Positions 1 to 7,615 of a stretch of DNA of 64,000 nt are shown here, piece after piece. The DNA is taken from the NCBI RefSeq assembly GCF_030503875.2, contig NZ_CP129968.2:3250001-3314000 (forward strand), given 5' to 3'. The stretch comes from Marivirga arenosa (GTDB lineage Bacteria; Bacteroidota; Bacteroidia; Cytophagales; Cyclobacteriaceae). How positions within the stretch are numbered: position 1 is the first letter of the stretch; each line of letters opens with the position of its first letter. The notes below the pieces were generated by a model that was given only the letters and a program-made list of their open reading frames with translations, searched no databases and was not told where the DNA came from. A program made the position numbers and the translations under genes.

Positions 1-915
1 TATTATCATACAGTTACTGAAAGTGAAACAATGTGGGATATCAGTCAGAAATATGGAGTAAAACTTAAGAAACTATATAGGAAAAATAGAATGGAACCAC
101 CTGCTCAACCGAGAGTAGGCAGAGTATTATGGTTAAGACAAAATCGTCCTGCTAACGTAGAAATTGAATACAGAACAGCACCTAAAGTAGAGAAAGATGA
201 GCCAAAACAGCAAGAAGTGATAGAAACTGTCATCAATGAACAACAGCCAGATACAATTCACAATAATCATGATTCATCGAAAAATACTATCAACCCAATT
301 CATGGAAAACTTAAAGATTCAATAGTGATTTCTTCATCAGATTCACTTATTTCTGAAACCTTATCCGATAGCAATAGCACAGAAGTAGATACTGTATTAA
401 TAGAAGAAAAGACAGAAGATATTGATTCTACAGAAGTTGAAGTAGGTAAAAATATAATTGAAGAGTCAAGCAAAGAAGAGGATATTGAATTCGAAAATGA
501 AAATGAGTCTGTTCAAGCTGATTTGATGGAATATACAATAAGAAAAGGGGATACATTTTTCTCTATTGCTAACCGCTTTAACATGAAAATATCTAATCTT
601 TTAAGCGTCAACGAATTAAACATTAGAGACACCCTTTCAATTGGTCAGATTATTAAAGTAAATAAAGTAGAATATTTTGAAAACCCTTCAAAAGAGGAAA
701 GTCAAACTGATGATGAAGCTATGAAAAACAGCGTTTCAGAGGCAGCTGACCAATCAAATGATTCAAAGGCCATTGAACATAAAGTAGAATCTGGAGATAC
801 AATGTATGCGTTAGCAAGAAAATATAATGTTAGCTTAAAAGATATAATGGAGTGGAATAACAAAAATGATTACACCTTAAAAGAAGGTGAATTAATTCTA
901 ATCAAACAGAAATAA
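1..915 (+). CDS. LysM-repeat protein, 5' end outside the window (probable cell-wall glucosaminidase C-terminal part)
   Basis: The frame is open from base 1, so the start lies upstream and only the C-terminal ~304 residues are visible. Three LysM peptidoglycan-binding units can be read: a first one at the very left edge (HTVTESETMWDIS, about nt 7-135), a second at nt 532-660 (YTIRKGDTFFSIA) and a third at nt 778-912 (HKVESGDTMYALA). A long acidic Ser/Glu/Asp-rich linker separates the first and second units. LysM units bind GlcNAc-containing glycan, so the protein should sit in the periplasm or on the cell wall. In Bacteroidota this tail often follows an N-terminal glucosaminidase (FlgJ-like) domain; that part is inference because it is outside the window. 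Confidence 0.85.
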   Translation, partial: YYHTVTESETMWDISQKYGVKLKKLYRKNRMEPPAQPRVGRVLWLRQNRPANVEIEYRTAPKVEKDEPKQQEVIETVINEQQPDTIHNNHDSSKNTINPIHGKLKDSIVISSSDSLISETLSDSNSTEVDTVLIEEKTEDIDSTEVEVGKNIIEESSKEEDIEFENENESVQADLMEYTIRKGDTFFSIANRFNMKISNLLSVNELNIRDTLSIGQIIKVNKVEYFENPSKEESQTDDEAMKNSVSEAADQSNDSKAIEHKVESGDTMYALARKYNVSLKDIMEWNNKNDYTLKEGELILIKQK

Positions 916-951
916 AAGAAACAATTACATTAATTCTTAACTACATTGTCT

Positions 952-959
952 TACATTTG
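952..959 (+). promoter_or_regulatory. candidate -7 promoter element (TAnnTTTG) for the receiver gene
   Basis: TACATTTG matches the Bacteroidota sigma-A -7 consensus TAnnTTTG and lies about 130 nt before the receiver-protein start, in the gap after the LysM gene. No clear TTG -33 element is seen at the expected spacing, so support is moderate. Confidence 0.4.
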
Positions 960-1091
960 TGGCATCTATCGAAAAAATAGTGTATTTCGATAGAATTATG
1001 TTTCAAATAAAAAAAACTTTACTTATGTTTAGAAATAACTCTAAACAGAGTAATAAGAAAGTTGATCAATTAGATTACAAGGGTAAATTAC

Positions 1092-1508
1092 ATGGTAACA
1101 GCTACAAAAACTGTTGATTTAGTGATGCTTGTCGATGACAATGATACTGATAACTTCATCAGCAAGCGTATCATAGAAATAACGGAATTCGCAAAATATG
1201 TCGAAATTAAAAATTCAGGTAAAAGTGCCTTAGAATATTTAGAAGATCATAAAAATGATCCTGACAAACTCCCTAACATCATCTTTCTTGATATCAACAT
1301 GCCTATAGTTGATGGATTCGTATTTCTGTATGAATTCGAAAAATTCTCTGACATTGTAAAAGATAAATGTAAAGTTATAATTCTATCCAGTTCAGATAAC
1401 AAAAGAGATATAGATAAGATCGTAAACAACGATCATGTAATTAAATTCATTACCAAACCGCTTACTGAGAACGCTCTTAACGAGATTCGTTCTTTGGATT
1501 TAAGCTAA
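1092..1508 (+). CDS. stand-alone response-regulator receiver protein
   Basis: This 138-residue protein is a single CheY-like receiver domain with no output domain. Visible family residues are the acidic pair D15-D16 (LVDDND), the phospho-acceptor D67 in IIFLDINMP, the Ser/Thr switch near S99-S100 (IILSSS) and the conserved lysine K122 in FITKPL. Such single-domain regulators of the Rcp1/CheY kind pass phosphate within a histidine-kinase network or bind a partner protein. No kinase gene is adjacent. The gene is separated by 30 nt from the following DUF3078 gene, so co-transcription is possible. The partner cannot be deduced from the sequence. Confidence 0.9.
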   Translation: MVTATKTVDLVMLVDDNDTDNFISKRIIEITEFAKYVEIKNSGKSALEYLEDHKNDPDKLPNIIFLDINMPIVDGFVFLYEFEKFSDIVKDKCKVIILSSSDNKRDIDKIVNNDHVIKFITKPLTENALNEIRSLDLS

Positions 1509-1538
1509 TTTTTAAATCAACATCAACATTTTCTGGCT

Positions 1539-2450
1539 ATGAAAATAATTAAAGCTATTATTTTTCTGATTTTAGTGAGTGCAACAAATGCTATAGCACA
1601 AACTGATAGTATTGCTGCAAACACTGACACTTCATATTGGGATAAAGGCGGTTTAATTAACATAAATTTTTCTCAGGTTGATCTAACCAACTGGAATGGT
1701 GGAGGTAAAAGCTCTATATCCATTGGAGGACTATCAAACTTCAAAGCAAATTATGAAAAGGGTAAAAATGCTTGGAGCAATAGATTAGATTTAGCCTATG
1801 GTTTACTAAGACAAGGAGAAAATGAAAATCCTTTTATCAAAACAGATGATAATATAATTTTAACTTCAAGGTATAGTAGACAGCTAAAGAAAAGAATTTT
1901 CATCTCAGGAATGGTTGATTTTAGGACCCAATTTGATGAAGGTCTGAATGAGGAAAACGAAGTAATTTCGAGATTTTTAGCGCCTGGTTTTCTCTTAGCT
2001 AATATTGGCCTTACCTATCGATACAAAGAAATATTTTCAGCTTCTTTTTCTCCACTTTCATCTAAAACAACAATTGTAACGGATGATAGCCTATCTAACG
2101 CTGGGGCTTATGGCGTTGAAATAGGTGAAACCACAAGATTCCAAGGGGGTATTAACTTTTCTTCATCTTTCCAAAAAGACATTTGGGAGAACGTAAACCT
2201 GTCTACAAACCTGAATATGTTTGCTGATTATGAAAAATTAGGAAATATTGACATTAATTGGGAAACTGCATTAATCTTTAAAATCAACAGTTTCTTATCT
2301 GCTTCATATAGCACCCAATTAATTTATGATGATGATATTAAATCTAAAGAAATTGTAATTAATGAAGCTTTAGGAGAGTTCCGATACGTACCCGGCATTC
2401 AATTCAAAAGTGTAATGAATATAGGCTTAAATATCAAACTACCTTATTAA
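1539..2450 (+). CDS. DUF3078 outer-membrane beta-barrel-like protein
   Basis: 303 residues beginning with a signal peptide (hydrophobic stretch after KIIK, cleavage probably after AIAQ). The early segment with YWDKGG, LININFSQVDLTNWNGGG and NRLDLAYGLLRQG is the hallmark of DUF3078, a Bacteroidota family. The rest alternates polar and hydrophobic residues with many aromatic girdle residues and ends in LNIKLPY, as expected of an outer-membrane barrel. The function is unknown. It follows the receiver gene by 30 nt and is followed 22 nt later by the CPBP protease gene, suggesting one transcript. Confidence 0.85.
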   Translation: MKIIKAIIFLILVSATNAIAQTDSIAANTDTSYWDKGGLININFSQVDLTNWNGGGKSSISIGGLSNFKANYEKGKNAWSNRLDLAYGLLRQGENENPFIKTDDNIILTSRYSRQLKKRIFISGMVDFRTQFDEGLNEENEVISRFLAPGFLLANIGLTYRYKEIFSASFSPLSSKTTIVTDDSLSNAGAYGVEIGETTRFQGGINFSSSFQKDIWENVNLSTNLNMFADYEKLGNIDINWETALIFKINSFLSASYSTQLIYDDDIKSKEIVINEALGEFRYVPGIQFKSVMNIGLNIKLPY

Positions 2451-2472
2451 CTATCAAACTTGTTAATCAATT

Positions 2473-3384
2473 TTGCTCAACCTTATTAGAACCAATTTTA
2501 AGGAATACGTGGCTTTCCTTAAAAACCCAGAACCGAACCCAAACAAAAGTGCAGATGACTCTGAAAGTAAATGGAGTAAGCTGTTTATTTTTTTGTTAAT
2601 AGATGCGATAATAATTTCCCCTATTCTATTTCTTTTATACATATTAGAAGAATTTAGTAATATCGATTTAAATAACCATTCTGTTTCAAACATTGCCAAT
2701 GAATATGGGATTATTATACTCATATTAGCAGGTGGTATTCTATCCCCTCTTATAGAAGAAATTATTTTTAGGCTTCCGCTTCATTATAAAAGAAACTATT
2801 TATTTAAATTTATTGGTCTTTTTATTGGGAAAGAGAGAGTTGAAAATTTTTGGTTAAAGCATTTCAGAATATTTTTTTACCTTTTTGTAATAGCGTTCGG
2901 TTTTGTCCATATTTTTAATTTTCAAGAAAAATCCATTTTGATATGGATTCTATTACCCTTGCTTGTAGCCCCTCAAATTATTGGTGGTACAATATTAGGA
3001 TACTTAAGAATAAAACTAGGTTTCGGATGGGCTTTTCTACATCATGCAATTTATAATACTGTTTTAACAATTCTTGCTTTTTCTACACACTTAAATCAGG
3101 AAGTTTCTATTAACAACTCAGATTTTAAACTTAATATAGAAGTCGCAGAAAACAAGTACAACAACGAATCAAAAGTTGAAGATACTTCTGATTTTGATTT
3201 TAAAAATATTGTTAACACGCAATATGCAAGCTATAATTATATAGCTAATAGACTAGGTTGGGAAAAGATTGACAAAAAAGAGAACTATAAATATTACAAT
3301 ATCTCTTTGGAGATGAAAAACTTAGATTTAAATAGTGATTCTATTCTTCAGTATCATCTCATTAAAATAATTAAAAATCAATAA
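2473..3384 (+). CDS. CPBP-family intramembrane protease, TTG start
   Basis: 303-residue membrane protein with several hydrophobic helices. It carries the CPBP (Abi/CAAX-protease-like) motifs: EEIIFR with the paired glutamates (residues about 94-99), a later FVHIFNF histidine, and HHAIYN near the C-terminal end of the core. These residues form the active site in Rce1-like intramembrane proteases. A C-terminal soluble tail of ~90 residues follows. The start must be TTG (or ATT at 2470), because a stop lies at 2464-2466 and no ATG occurs before the first membrane segments. Its 3' end overlaps the convergent dnaX tau reading frame by 7 nt. The substrate is unknown. Confidence 0.85.
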   Translation: MLNLIRTNFKEYVAFLKNPEPNPNKSADDSESKWSKLFIFLLIDAIIISPILFLLYILEEFSNIDLNNHSVSNIANEYGIIILILAGGILSPLIEEIIFRLPLHYKRNYLFKFIGLFIGKERVENFWLKHFRIFFYLFVIAFGFVHIFNFQEKSILIWILLPLLVAPQIIGGTILGYLRIKLGFGWAFLHHAIYNTVLTILAFSTHLNQEVSINNSDFKLNIEVAENKYNNESKVEDTSDFDFKNIVNTQYASYNYIANRLGWEKIDKKENYKYYNISLEMKNLDLNSDSILQYHLIKIIKNQ

Positions 3385-3980
3385 TCAGGATCCAAGCCGA
3401 AAGTATCTCGCAATTTACCAAGAAGAGGATTTTCCTTCATCATAGCATCAAATTTCTCCTTTGGAGTGTATGGCCTTTCTGCTGCCTTCTCGATATTCAC
3501 ATGATGTTGCAATTGAATTTCCTGATTTTGAAATTTAGCTCGAATAAAGTTTAGAAAATCAGCCTTTATTTTTTCAATACCATCAACCTCAACGGGATTT
3601 GATAATTCAACCGTAATCATCTGTTCTTCTAAGTGAATGGAGTTTTTTAATGAGTTCTCAACTAAAGGTCCTACTTTATTTTGCTCAACGAACTGATTTA
3701 CTACTTTCTTTAACTCCTCTGCATTTAAATCTAGCTTCTGAACAGTTGATGTACTCATTTCTTCAGATGATTCTTCAGAAGAAGTACCAACTATTGGATT
3801 AGGTTTTTTCTCTTCAGTTTTTTTCTGAACGGACTCTCCTGGCTTTGGAATTGAAGGAGATGACTTTAATGGCTTATTCTGTCTGGCCTTAGCAGCCATC
3901 TGGTCAGCAATGGAAGTCTTTTTTACTGAAGATGAGTCATCTTCAGAATCAGACTGTTCACTTAGCTTACTTTTTTTTTT
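3378..3980 (-). CDS. dnaX: tau-specific C-terminal region of DnaX, reached by -1 slippage
   Basis: From the A10 run, the -1 frame continues K-K-K-S-K-L-S-E-Q-S-D without a stop to 3378. It encodes a charged, flexible Ser/Glu/Lys/Pro linker and then a folded domain (from about LDLNAEELKK) ending in GLDPDY. The only in-frame ATG (3899) lies inside the linker, so independent translation is unlikely, and the segment fits the tau C-terminal extension that contacts polymerase alpha. Either programmed -1 frameshifting or transcript slippage makes both gamma and tau, or one A is missing from the sequence. The stop overlaps the convergent CPBP gene. Confidence 0.8.
   Translation of the reverse strand, partial: KKKSKLSEQSDSEDDSSSVKKTSIADQMAAKARQNKPLKSSPSIPKPGESVQKKTEEKKPNPIVGTSSEESSEEMSTSTVQKLDLNAEELKKVVNQFVEQNKVGPLVENSLKNSIHLEEQMITVELSNPVEVDGIEKIKADFLNFIRAKFQNQEIQLQHHVNIEKAAERPYTPKEKFDAMMKENPLLGKLRDTFGLDPDY
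3926..3946 (-). other. palindrome/hairpin downstream of the dnaX slippery run
   Basis: A 21-nt perfect inverted repeat: arms CTGAAGATG and CATCTTCAG around a 3-nt loop (the arms can be written as 10 nt around one base). It starts 24 nt downstream of the A10 run on the coding strand, inside the tau linker. That spacing is longer than the 5-9 nt usual for frameshift-stimulating hairpins, so a role in recoding is only a possibility. Confidence 0.5.
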
Positions 3981-5071
3981 AGAACTTCTTCCTGCTGCTT
4001 CGCTAAATCAATAGCACTATTGAGCTTTGCTAACTTCATCAAAGCTAACTCAACTGCCAATCTTTGATTTTTACTCGCTTTATAGGATTGATCCGTTTGA
4101 TTAAGAATCTGTAAACCAGATAGCAAGAATGAAGCGTCAACATTCTTCGCTTGCTCCTGATATTGCGCTTTTACTTGATCCGAAACTTCTAATAACTCTA
4201 GAGTAGAGGCATCTTTGCAAACTAAAAGGTCTCTAAAATGAGAAGCCAGTCCATTTACAAAATTATGACCATCAAAGCCATTCTTCAGGATTTCGTCAAA
4301 CAGTAATAATGCTTCAGGAATTTTTTCACCATTTAAAGCGTCCGTCACCTTGAAATAATAATCATAATCTAAAATATGAAGATTATCAATGGTAGTTTGA
4401 TAAGTGATTTTATTATCAGGCGAAAAGGTAACAATTAAATCAAAAATAGAAAGTGCATCACGTAAAGCTCCGTCTGCCTTTTGCGCAATTAAGTGCAAAG
4501 CAGCATCTTCTGCTTCTATGCCTTCTCTATCAGCAATTTCCTTCAAATGATCTGATATATCAGATACTTTTATTCTATTAAAATCATAGATCTGACATCT
4601 GGAAAGAATAGTTGGGATTACCTTATGCTTTTCCGTAGTAGCCAGAATAAAAATTGCATAAGACGGTGGCTCTTCCAATGTTTTCAAGAATGCATTAAAT
4701 GCTGCATTTGAAAGCATGTGAACCTCATCTATAATATATACTTTATATTTTCCGTGCTGAGGGGGTACTCTTACCTTATCAATAAGATTTCTAACATCAT
4801 CCACGGAATTATTAGAAGCTGCATCTAGCTCATAGATATTTAAGGAAGAAGAACCCTCCATATTATCTACATCAAAATCGTTGATCAGTCTGGCCAAAAT
4901 TCGAGCGCAGGTAGTTTTACCTACCCCTCTAGGACCACAAAAAAGTAGAGATTGCGCTAAATGATCATTATCAATAGCGTTTTTTAAAGTAGTAGTAATG
5001 TGTTTTTGTCCTACTACTTCATCAAATCCTTTTGGTCTATACTTCCTTGCTGATACAACAAAATTTTCCAT
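3962..5071 (-). CDS. dnaX: DNA polymerase III subunit gamma/tau, zero-frame (gamma-like) product
   Basis: Clamp-loader ATPase of the replisome. Zero-frame translation gives 369 residues: Walker A GPRGVGKT (46-53), Walker B VYIIDEVHM (111-119), the sensor/arginine-finger region with ILSRCQ (R158), then the AAA+ lid and the collar domain. Translation ends KKKVS-stop just after a run of ten A (3971-3980 on the plus strand, T10). A -1 shift in that run joins the frame to the C-terminal ORF down to 3378, predicting a 564-residue tau. The four-cysteine zinc module usually found between Walker A and ELDAASNN is missing: only about 18 residues without Cys lie there. queD is upstream, 84 nt away on the same strand. 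Confidence 0.93.
   Translation of the reverse strand: MENFVVSARKYRPKGFDEVVGQKHITTTLKNAIDNDHLAQSLLFCGPRGVGKTTCARILARLINDFDVDNMEGSSSLNIYELDAASNNSVDDVRNLIDKVRVPPQHGKYKVYIIDEVHMLSNAAFNAFLKTLEEPPSYAIFILATTEKHKVIPTILSRCQIYDFNRIKVSDISDHLKEIADREGIEAEDAALHLIAQKADGALRDALSIFDLIVTFSPDNKITYQTTIDNLHILDYDYYFKVTDALNGEKIPEALLLFDEILKNGFDGHNFVNGLASHFRDLLVCKDASTLELLEVSDQVKAQYQEQAKNVDASFLLSGLQILNQTDQSYKASKNQRLAVELALMKLAKLNSAIDLAKQQEEVLKKKVS
3971..3980 (-). other. dnaX: A10 slippery run in dnaX (frame-change site)
   Basis: Ten consecutive A on the coding strand, read CTA AAA AAA AAA GTA AGC TAA in the zero frame and AAA AAA AAA AGT AAG in the -1 frame. The zero-frame stop comes 6 nt after the run. An AGGA sequence sits 9 nt upstream, similar in position to the stimulatory Shine-Dalgarno-like element of E. 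coli dnaX. In Thermus thermophilus an A9 run in dnaX causes transcript slippage (established). Confidence 0.8.
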
Positions 5072-5155
5072 TAGCGCAATTTATAAATACACTTTCGATT
5101 TTAAGGAATCATTGGCATTTTATTATGAAAAAAATTTAGAGGCTTTCATTATTAA

Positions 5156-5572
5156 TTAGCCATAATATTCCACAAAATTCCTTGGAGTCTCATAAAGAGT
5201 TAATTTATGTAAACTCGCCCCTTTTTGTAATTCTTTAACTTTCGGCTCAAGTATTCTCCAGAATTCTGCAATAATGATCTCACAACTTGCCATTTTACCT
5301 TTAAGAAATGGCACATCCATGTTTAAATTTTTGTGATCGACCTTATCTATTACTTCTGATTTAATCAGATTGCTTAATTTTTTCAAATCTACCACAAAGC
5401 CAGTTTCAGGATCTGGCTCACCCTTTACTGTCACAATCAATTCAAAATTATGACCATGCCAGTTTTCATTTGCACAAGGACCAAAAACCTTTTCGTTCTT
5501 TTCCCTGCTCCAGTTTGGGTTAAAAAGCTTGTGAGCTGCGTTAAAATGTTCTTTACGATTAACGTAAATCAT
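5156..5572 (-). CDS. queD: 6-carboxy-tetrahydropterin synthase (queuosine/preQ0 pathway)
   Basis: 138 residues of the QueD/6-pyruvoyl-tetrahydropterin synthase fold. The zinc histidines are visible in HFNAAH (about 9-14) and HGHN (about 39-42), the catalytic Cys in FGPCANENW, and the conserved DHKNLN and a C-terminal Glu (LYETP). QueD turns dihydroneopterin triphosphate into 6-carboxy-tetrahydropterin on the way to 7-deazaguanine and queuosine in tRNA. The late pathway enzyme queG lies elsewhere in this window (25.4-26.3 kb). The gene is divergent from hldD. Membership of the pterin branch instead is possible but less likely. Confidence 0.88.
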   Translation of the reverse strand: MIYVNRKEHFNAAHKLFNPNWSREKNEKVFGPCANENWHGHNFELIVTVKGEPDPETGFVVDLKKLSNLIKSEVIDKVDHKNLNMDVPFLKGKMASCEIIIAEFWRILEPKVKELQKGASLHKLTLYETPRNFVEYYG

Positions 5573-5594
5573 GCCAATTTCAATTTTTAGGCTG

Positions 5595-5602
5595 CAAATA
5601 TA
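5595..5602 (-). promoter_or_regulatory. candidate -7 promoter element for queD(-dnaX)
   Basis: On the minus strand the sequence reads TATATTTG, an exact TAnnTTTG match, 22 nt upstream of the queD ATG. No TTG is found at the ideal -33 spacing. Confidence 0.45.
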
Positions 5603-5623
5603 CGTTTATTCATTTATAATAAA

Positions 5624-5631
5624 TAGTTTTG
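5624..5631 (+). promoter_or_regulatory. candidate -7 promoter element for hldD
   Basis: TAGTTTTG matches TAnnTTTG and lies 32 nt upstream of the hldD ATG. It is back to back with the queD element, so the 91-nt divergent gap can hold both promoters. No clear -33 element. Confidence 0.4.
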
Positions 5632-5663
5632 TTCAAATAGCTTAATTCAAAAACATACATCTC

Positions 5664-6617
5664 ATGATAATAGTTACTGGCGCTGCAGGTTTTATAGCTT
5701 CAAATTTGATTAAAAAGTTAAATTCTGAAGGATTTAACCACATAATTGCGGTTGACAAGTTTGACAATGCCGATAAAAATAAAAACTTAGAAGGATTAAA
5801 AATTCAAGAAAAAGTTGAAAGAGACGTCTTTTTTGATTGGCTTGAAAAACAAGATCCTAAAATGATTGAGTTCATTTTTCATTTAGGAGCTAGAACGGAT
5901 ACCACTGAATTTGACAAAGAACTATTATCACAGTTAAACACCGAATATTCTAAAAAGATCTGGTTAAAGTGTATAGAAATGCAAATTCCATTAGTGTATG
6001 CAAGTTCTGCAGCCACATATGGTTTAGGAGAATTAGGCTATGATGATGATGAAAGTAAAATCCCTCATTTAAAACCACTTAACCCATACGGTGTTTCCAA
6101 GAACGAATTTGACATTTGGGCACTGAACCAAAAGGTAAAGCCTTTTTATTGGACTGGTTTAAAATTCTTTAATGTGTATGGACCTGGAGAATATCATAAG
6201 GGAAGAATGGCAAGTGTTATTCTTCATGCTTATCGTCAAATTTCAGAAAGTGGTAAAATGAAATTATTTCGTTCACACAATCCTGAATTTAAGGATGGAG
6301 AACAAATGAGAGATTTTGTTTTTGTAAATGATGTTGTTGATGTCATGATTTGGTTGATGCATCATCGTAAAAATTCTGGCATCTACAATCTGGGCAGCGG
6401 TAAAGCTCGTACATTTTTAGATCTAGTGAAAGCAGTATTCAAATCTATGAAAATGAAAGAAGATATTAGCTTTATTGATACTCCTGAAGATATCAGAGAT
6501 AAATATCAGTATTTCACTGAAGCTAATATGGAAAAATTAAAGTCAATTGGATATCCTAAGGATTTTACCTCACTAGAAGAAGGAGTTGACCAATATTTAC
6601 AAAACATAAAAAAATAA
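5664..6617 (+). CDS. hldD: ADP-L-glycero-D-manno-heptose-6-epimerase
   Basis: 317-residue short-chain dehydrogenase/epimerase. The NAD(P)-binding motif GAAGFIASN lies at residues 6-14, SSAATYG near 114-120, and the catalytic Tyr/Lys in NPYGVSK. NVYGPGEYHKGRMASV is the substrate-loop signature that separates HldD from UDP-galactose epimerases. The enzyme converts ADP-D-glycero- to ADP-L-glycero-manno-heptose for lipopolysaccharide inner core synthesis. The early heptose genes (hldE, gmhA, gmhB) are not in the window. MscS follows 46 nt later. Confidence 0.9.
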   Translation: MIIVTGAAGFIASNLIKKLNSEGFNHIIAVDKFDNADKNKNLEGLKIQEKVERDVFFDWLEKQDPKMIEFIFHLGARTDTTEFDKELLSQLNTEYSKKIWLKCIEMQIPLVYASSAATYGLGELGYDDDESKIPHLKPLNPYGVSKNEFDIWALNQKVKPFYWTGLKFFNVYGPGEYHKGRMASVILHAYRQISESGKMKLFRSHNPEFKDGEQMRDFVFVNDVVDVMIWLMHHRKNSGIYNLGSGKARTFLDLVKAVFKSMKMKEDISFIDTPEDIRDKYQYFTEANMEKLKSIGYPKDFTSLEEGVDQYLQNIKK

Positions 6618-6663
6618 TTAACTATATTCAGTTTATATAAAGTATCACTAAAACTATAAAACT

Positions 6664-7485
6664 ATGTTAGAACAACTTGATCCAGATGTACTAGAGAAAA
6701 TTCAATCTTATGGTATTGAATTTGGAATTGCATTGATAAAAGTGATTCTGATTTTCGTTATAGGACGAATTTTGATTAGTTACATCATGAAAGGAATCAA
6801 AAAAGCATTTAAAAAGTCCGAGCTTGATGTTTCTTTAGCTTCCTTTTTAACTTCTTTTTTACGCTTTGTATTTTACATTGCTTTAGTATTAGTTATAGCA
6901 CAAAGCATTGATATTAAAATAGCAGCATTATTAGGAGTATTAGGTGCAGCAGGTTTAGCAATAGGCTTAGCCTTACAAGGAAGTCTATCGAACTTCGCAG
7001 GCGGTATTTTGATACTCATTACAAAGCCTTTCAAAGTTGATGATATTATTGAAGCTCAAGGGCATATGGGAGTAGTAGAAAAAATTGATATACTCCACAC
7101 TCATCTTCGAACATTTGATAATCAATTAATCATAATTCCAAATGGAGGCTTAGCTAATTCAAGTGTTAAAAATGCAACAGCTAAAGATACCAGAAGAGCT
7201 GAATTGAATGTGGGAGTAGCTTACGGGTCAGATCTTCAAAAAGTAAGAGAAATTATTTTAGGTGTTTTATCGAAAGATGACAGAATTAATCCAGACCCAG
7301 AACCAGTAGTGAAATTTACTAATTTTGGAGATAGTTCTTTAGATTTAAGTGTTAGAGTTTGGACCTCTACGGACAATCTATGGCCAGTTTACTTCGATAA
7401 TATGGAAGCCATTAATAACGAATTTGTGAAACAAAACATAGAAATTCCTTTCCCTCAAAGAGATATACATATGAGAACTAAATAA
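6664..7485 (+). CDS. small-conductance mechanosensitive channel, MscS family
   Basis: 273 residues, the size of the minimal E. coli-type MscS. There are three membrane segments near the N-terminus; the third is the Gly/Ala-rich pore helix (LGVLGAAGLAIGLALQGSLSN, split here: GAAGLAIGLA then LQGSLSN). The beta domain follows with FKVDDIIEAQGHMGVVEKI and the NGGLANSSVKN segment, then the C-terminal alpha/beta domain. The channel opens under membrane tension to release solutes during hypo-osmotic shock. A strong terminator follows directly, so it is the last gene of the hldD unit. Confidence 0.92.
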   Translation: MLEQLDPDVLEKIQSYGIEFGIALIKVILIFVIGRILISYIMKGIKKAFKKSELDVSLASFLTSFLRFVFYIALVLVIAQSIDIKIAALLGVLGAAGLAIGLALQGSLSNFAGGILILITKPFKVDDIIEAQGHMGVVEKIDILHTHLRTFDNQLIIIPNGGLANSSVKNATAKDTRRAELNVGVAYGSDLQKVREIILGVLSKDDRINPDPEPVVKFTNFGDSSLDLSVRVWTSTDNLWPVYFDNMEAINNEFVKQNIEIPFPQRDIHMRTK

Positions 7486-7507
7486 ATTATTTAAAATCAG
7501 AAATTTA

Positions 7508-7541
7508 AATAGCCTTTGTAGTTTCAAAGGCTATTTTTTTT
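7508..7541 (+). terminator. Rho-independent terminator after the MscS gene
   Basis: Perfect 10-bp stem AATAGCCTTT / AAAGGCTATT with an 8-nt loop, followed by a run of T. It sits 22 nt after the MscS stop. Confidence 0.9.
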
Positions 7542-7615
7542 CAAATATTTTTCAAAATATAGATGAAGATATACTTCAATATCGTTTCTTTGACTAAAGT
7601 TAAAAGAATAAAAGC

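Noticed and set aside
3378..3899. Treating the tau C-terminal ORF as a separate gene starting at ATG 3899
   Set aside because: The frame is open from the A10 run, the ATG lies inside the linker, and no promoter or start signal precedes it.
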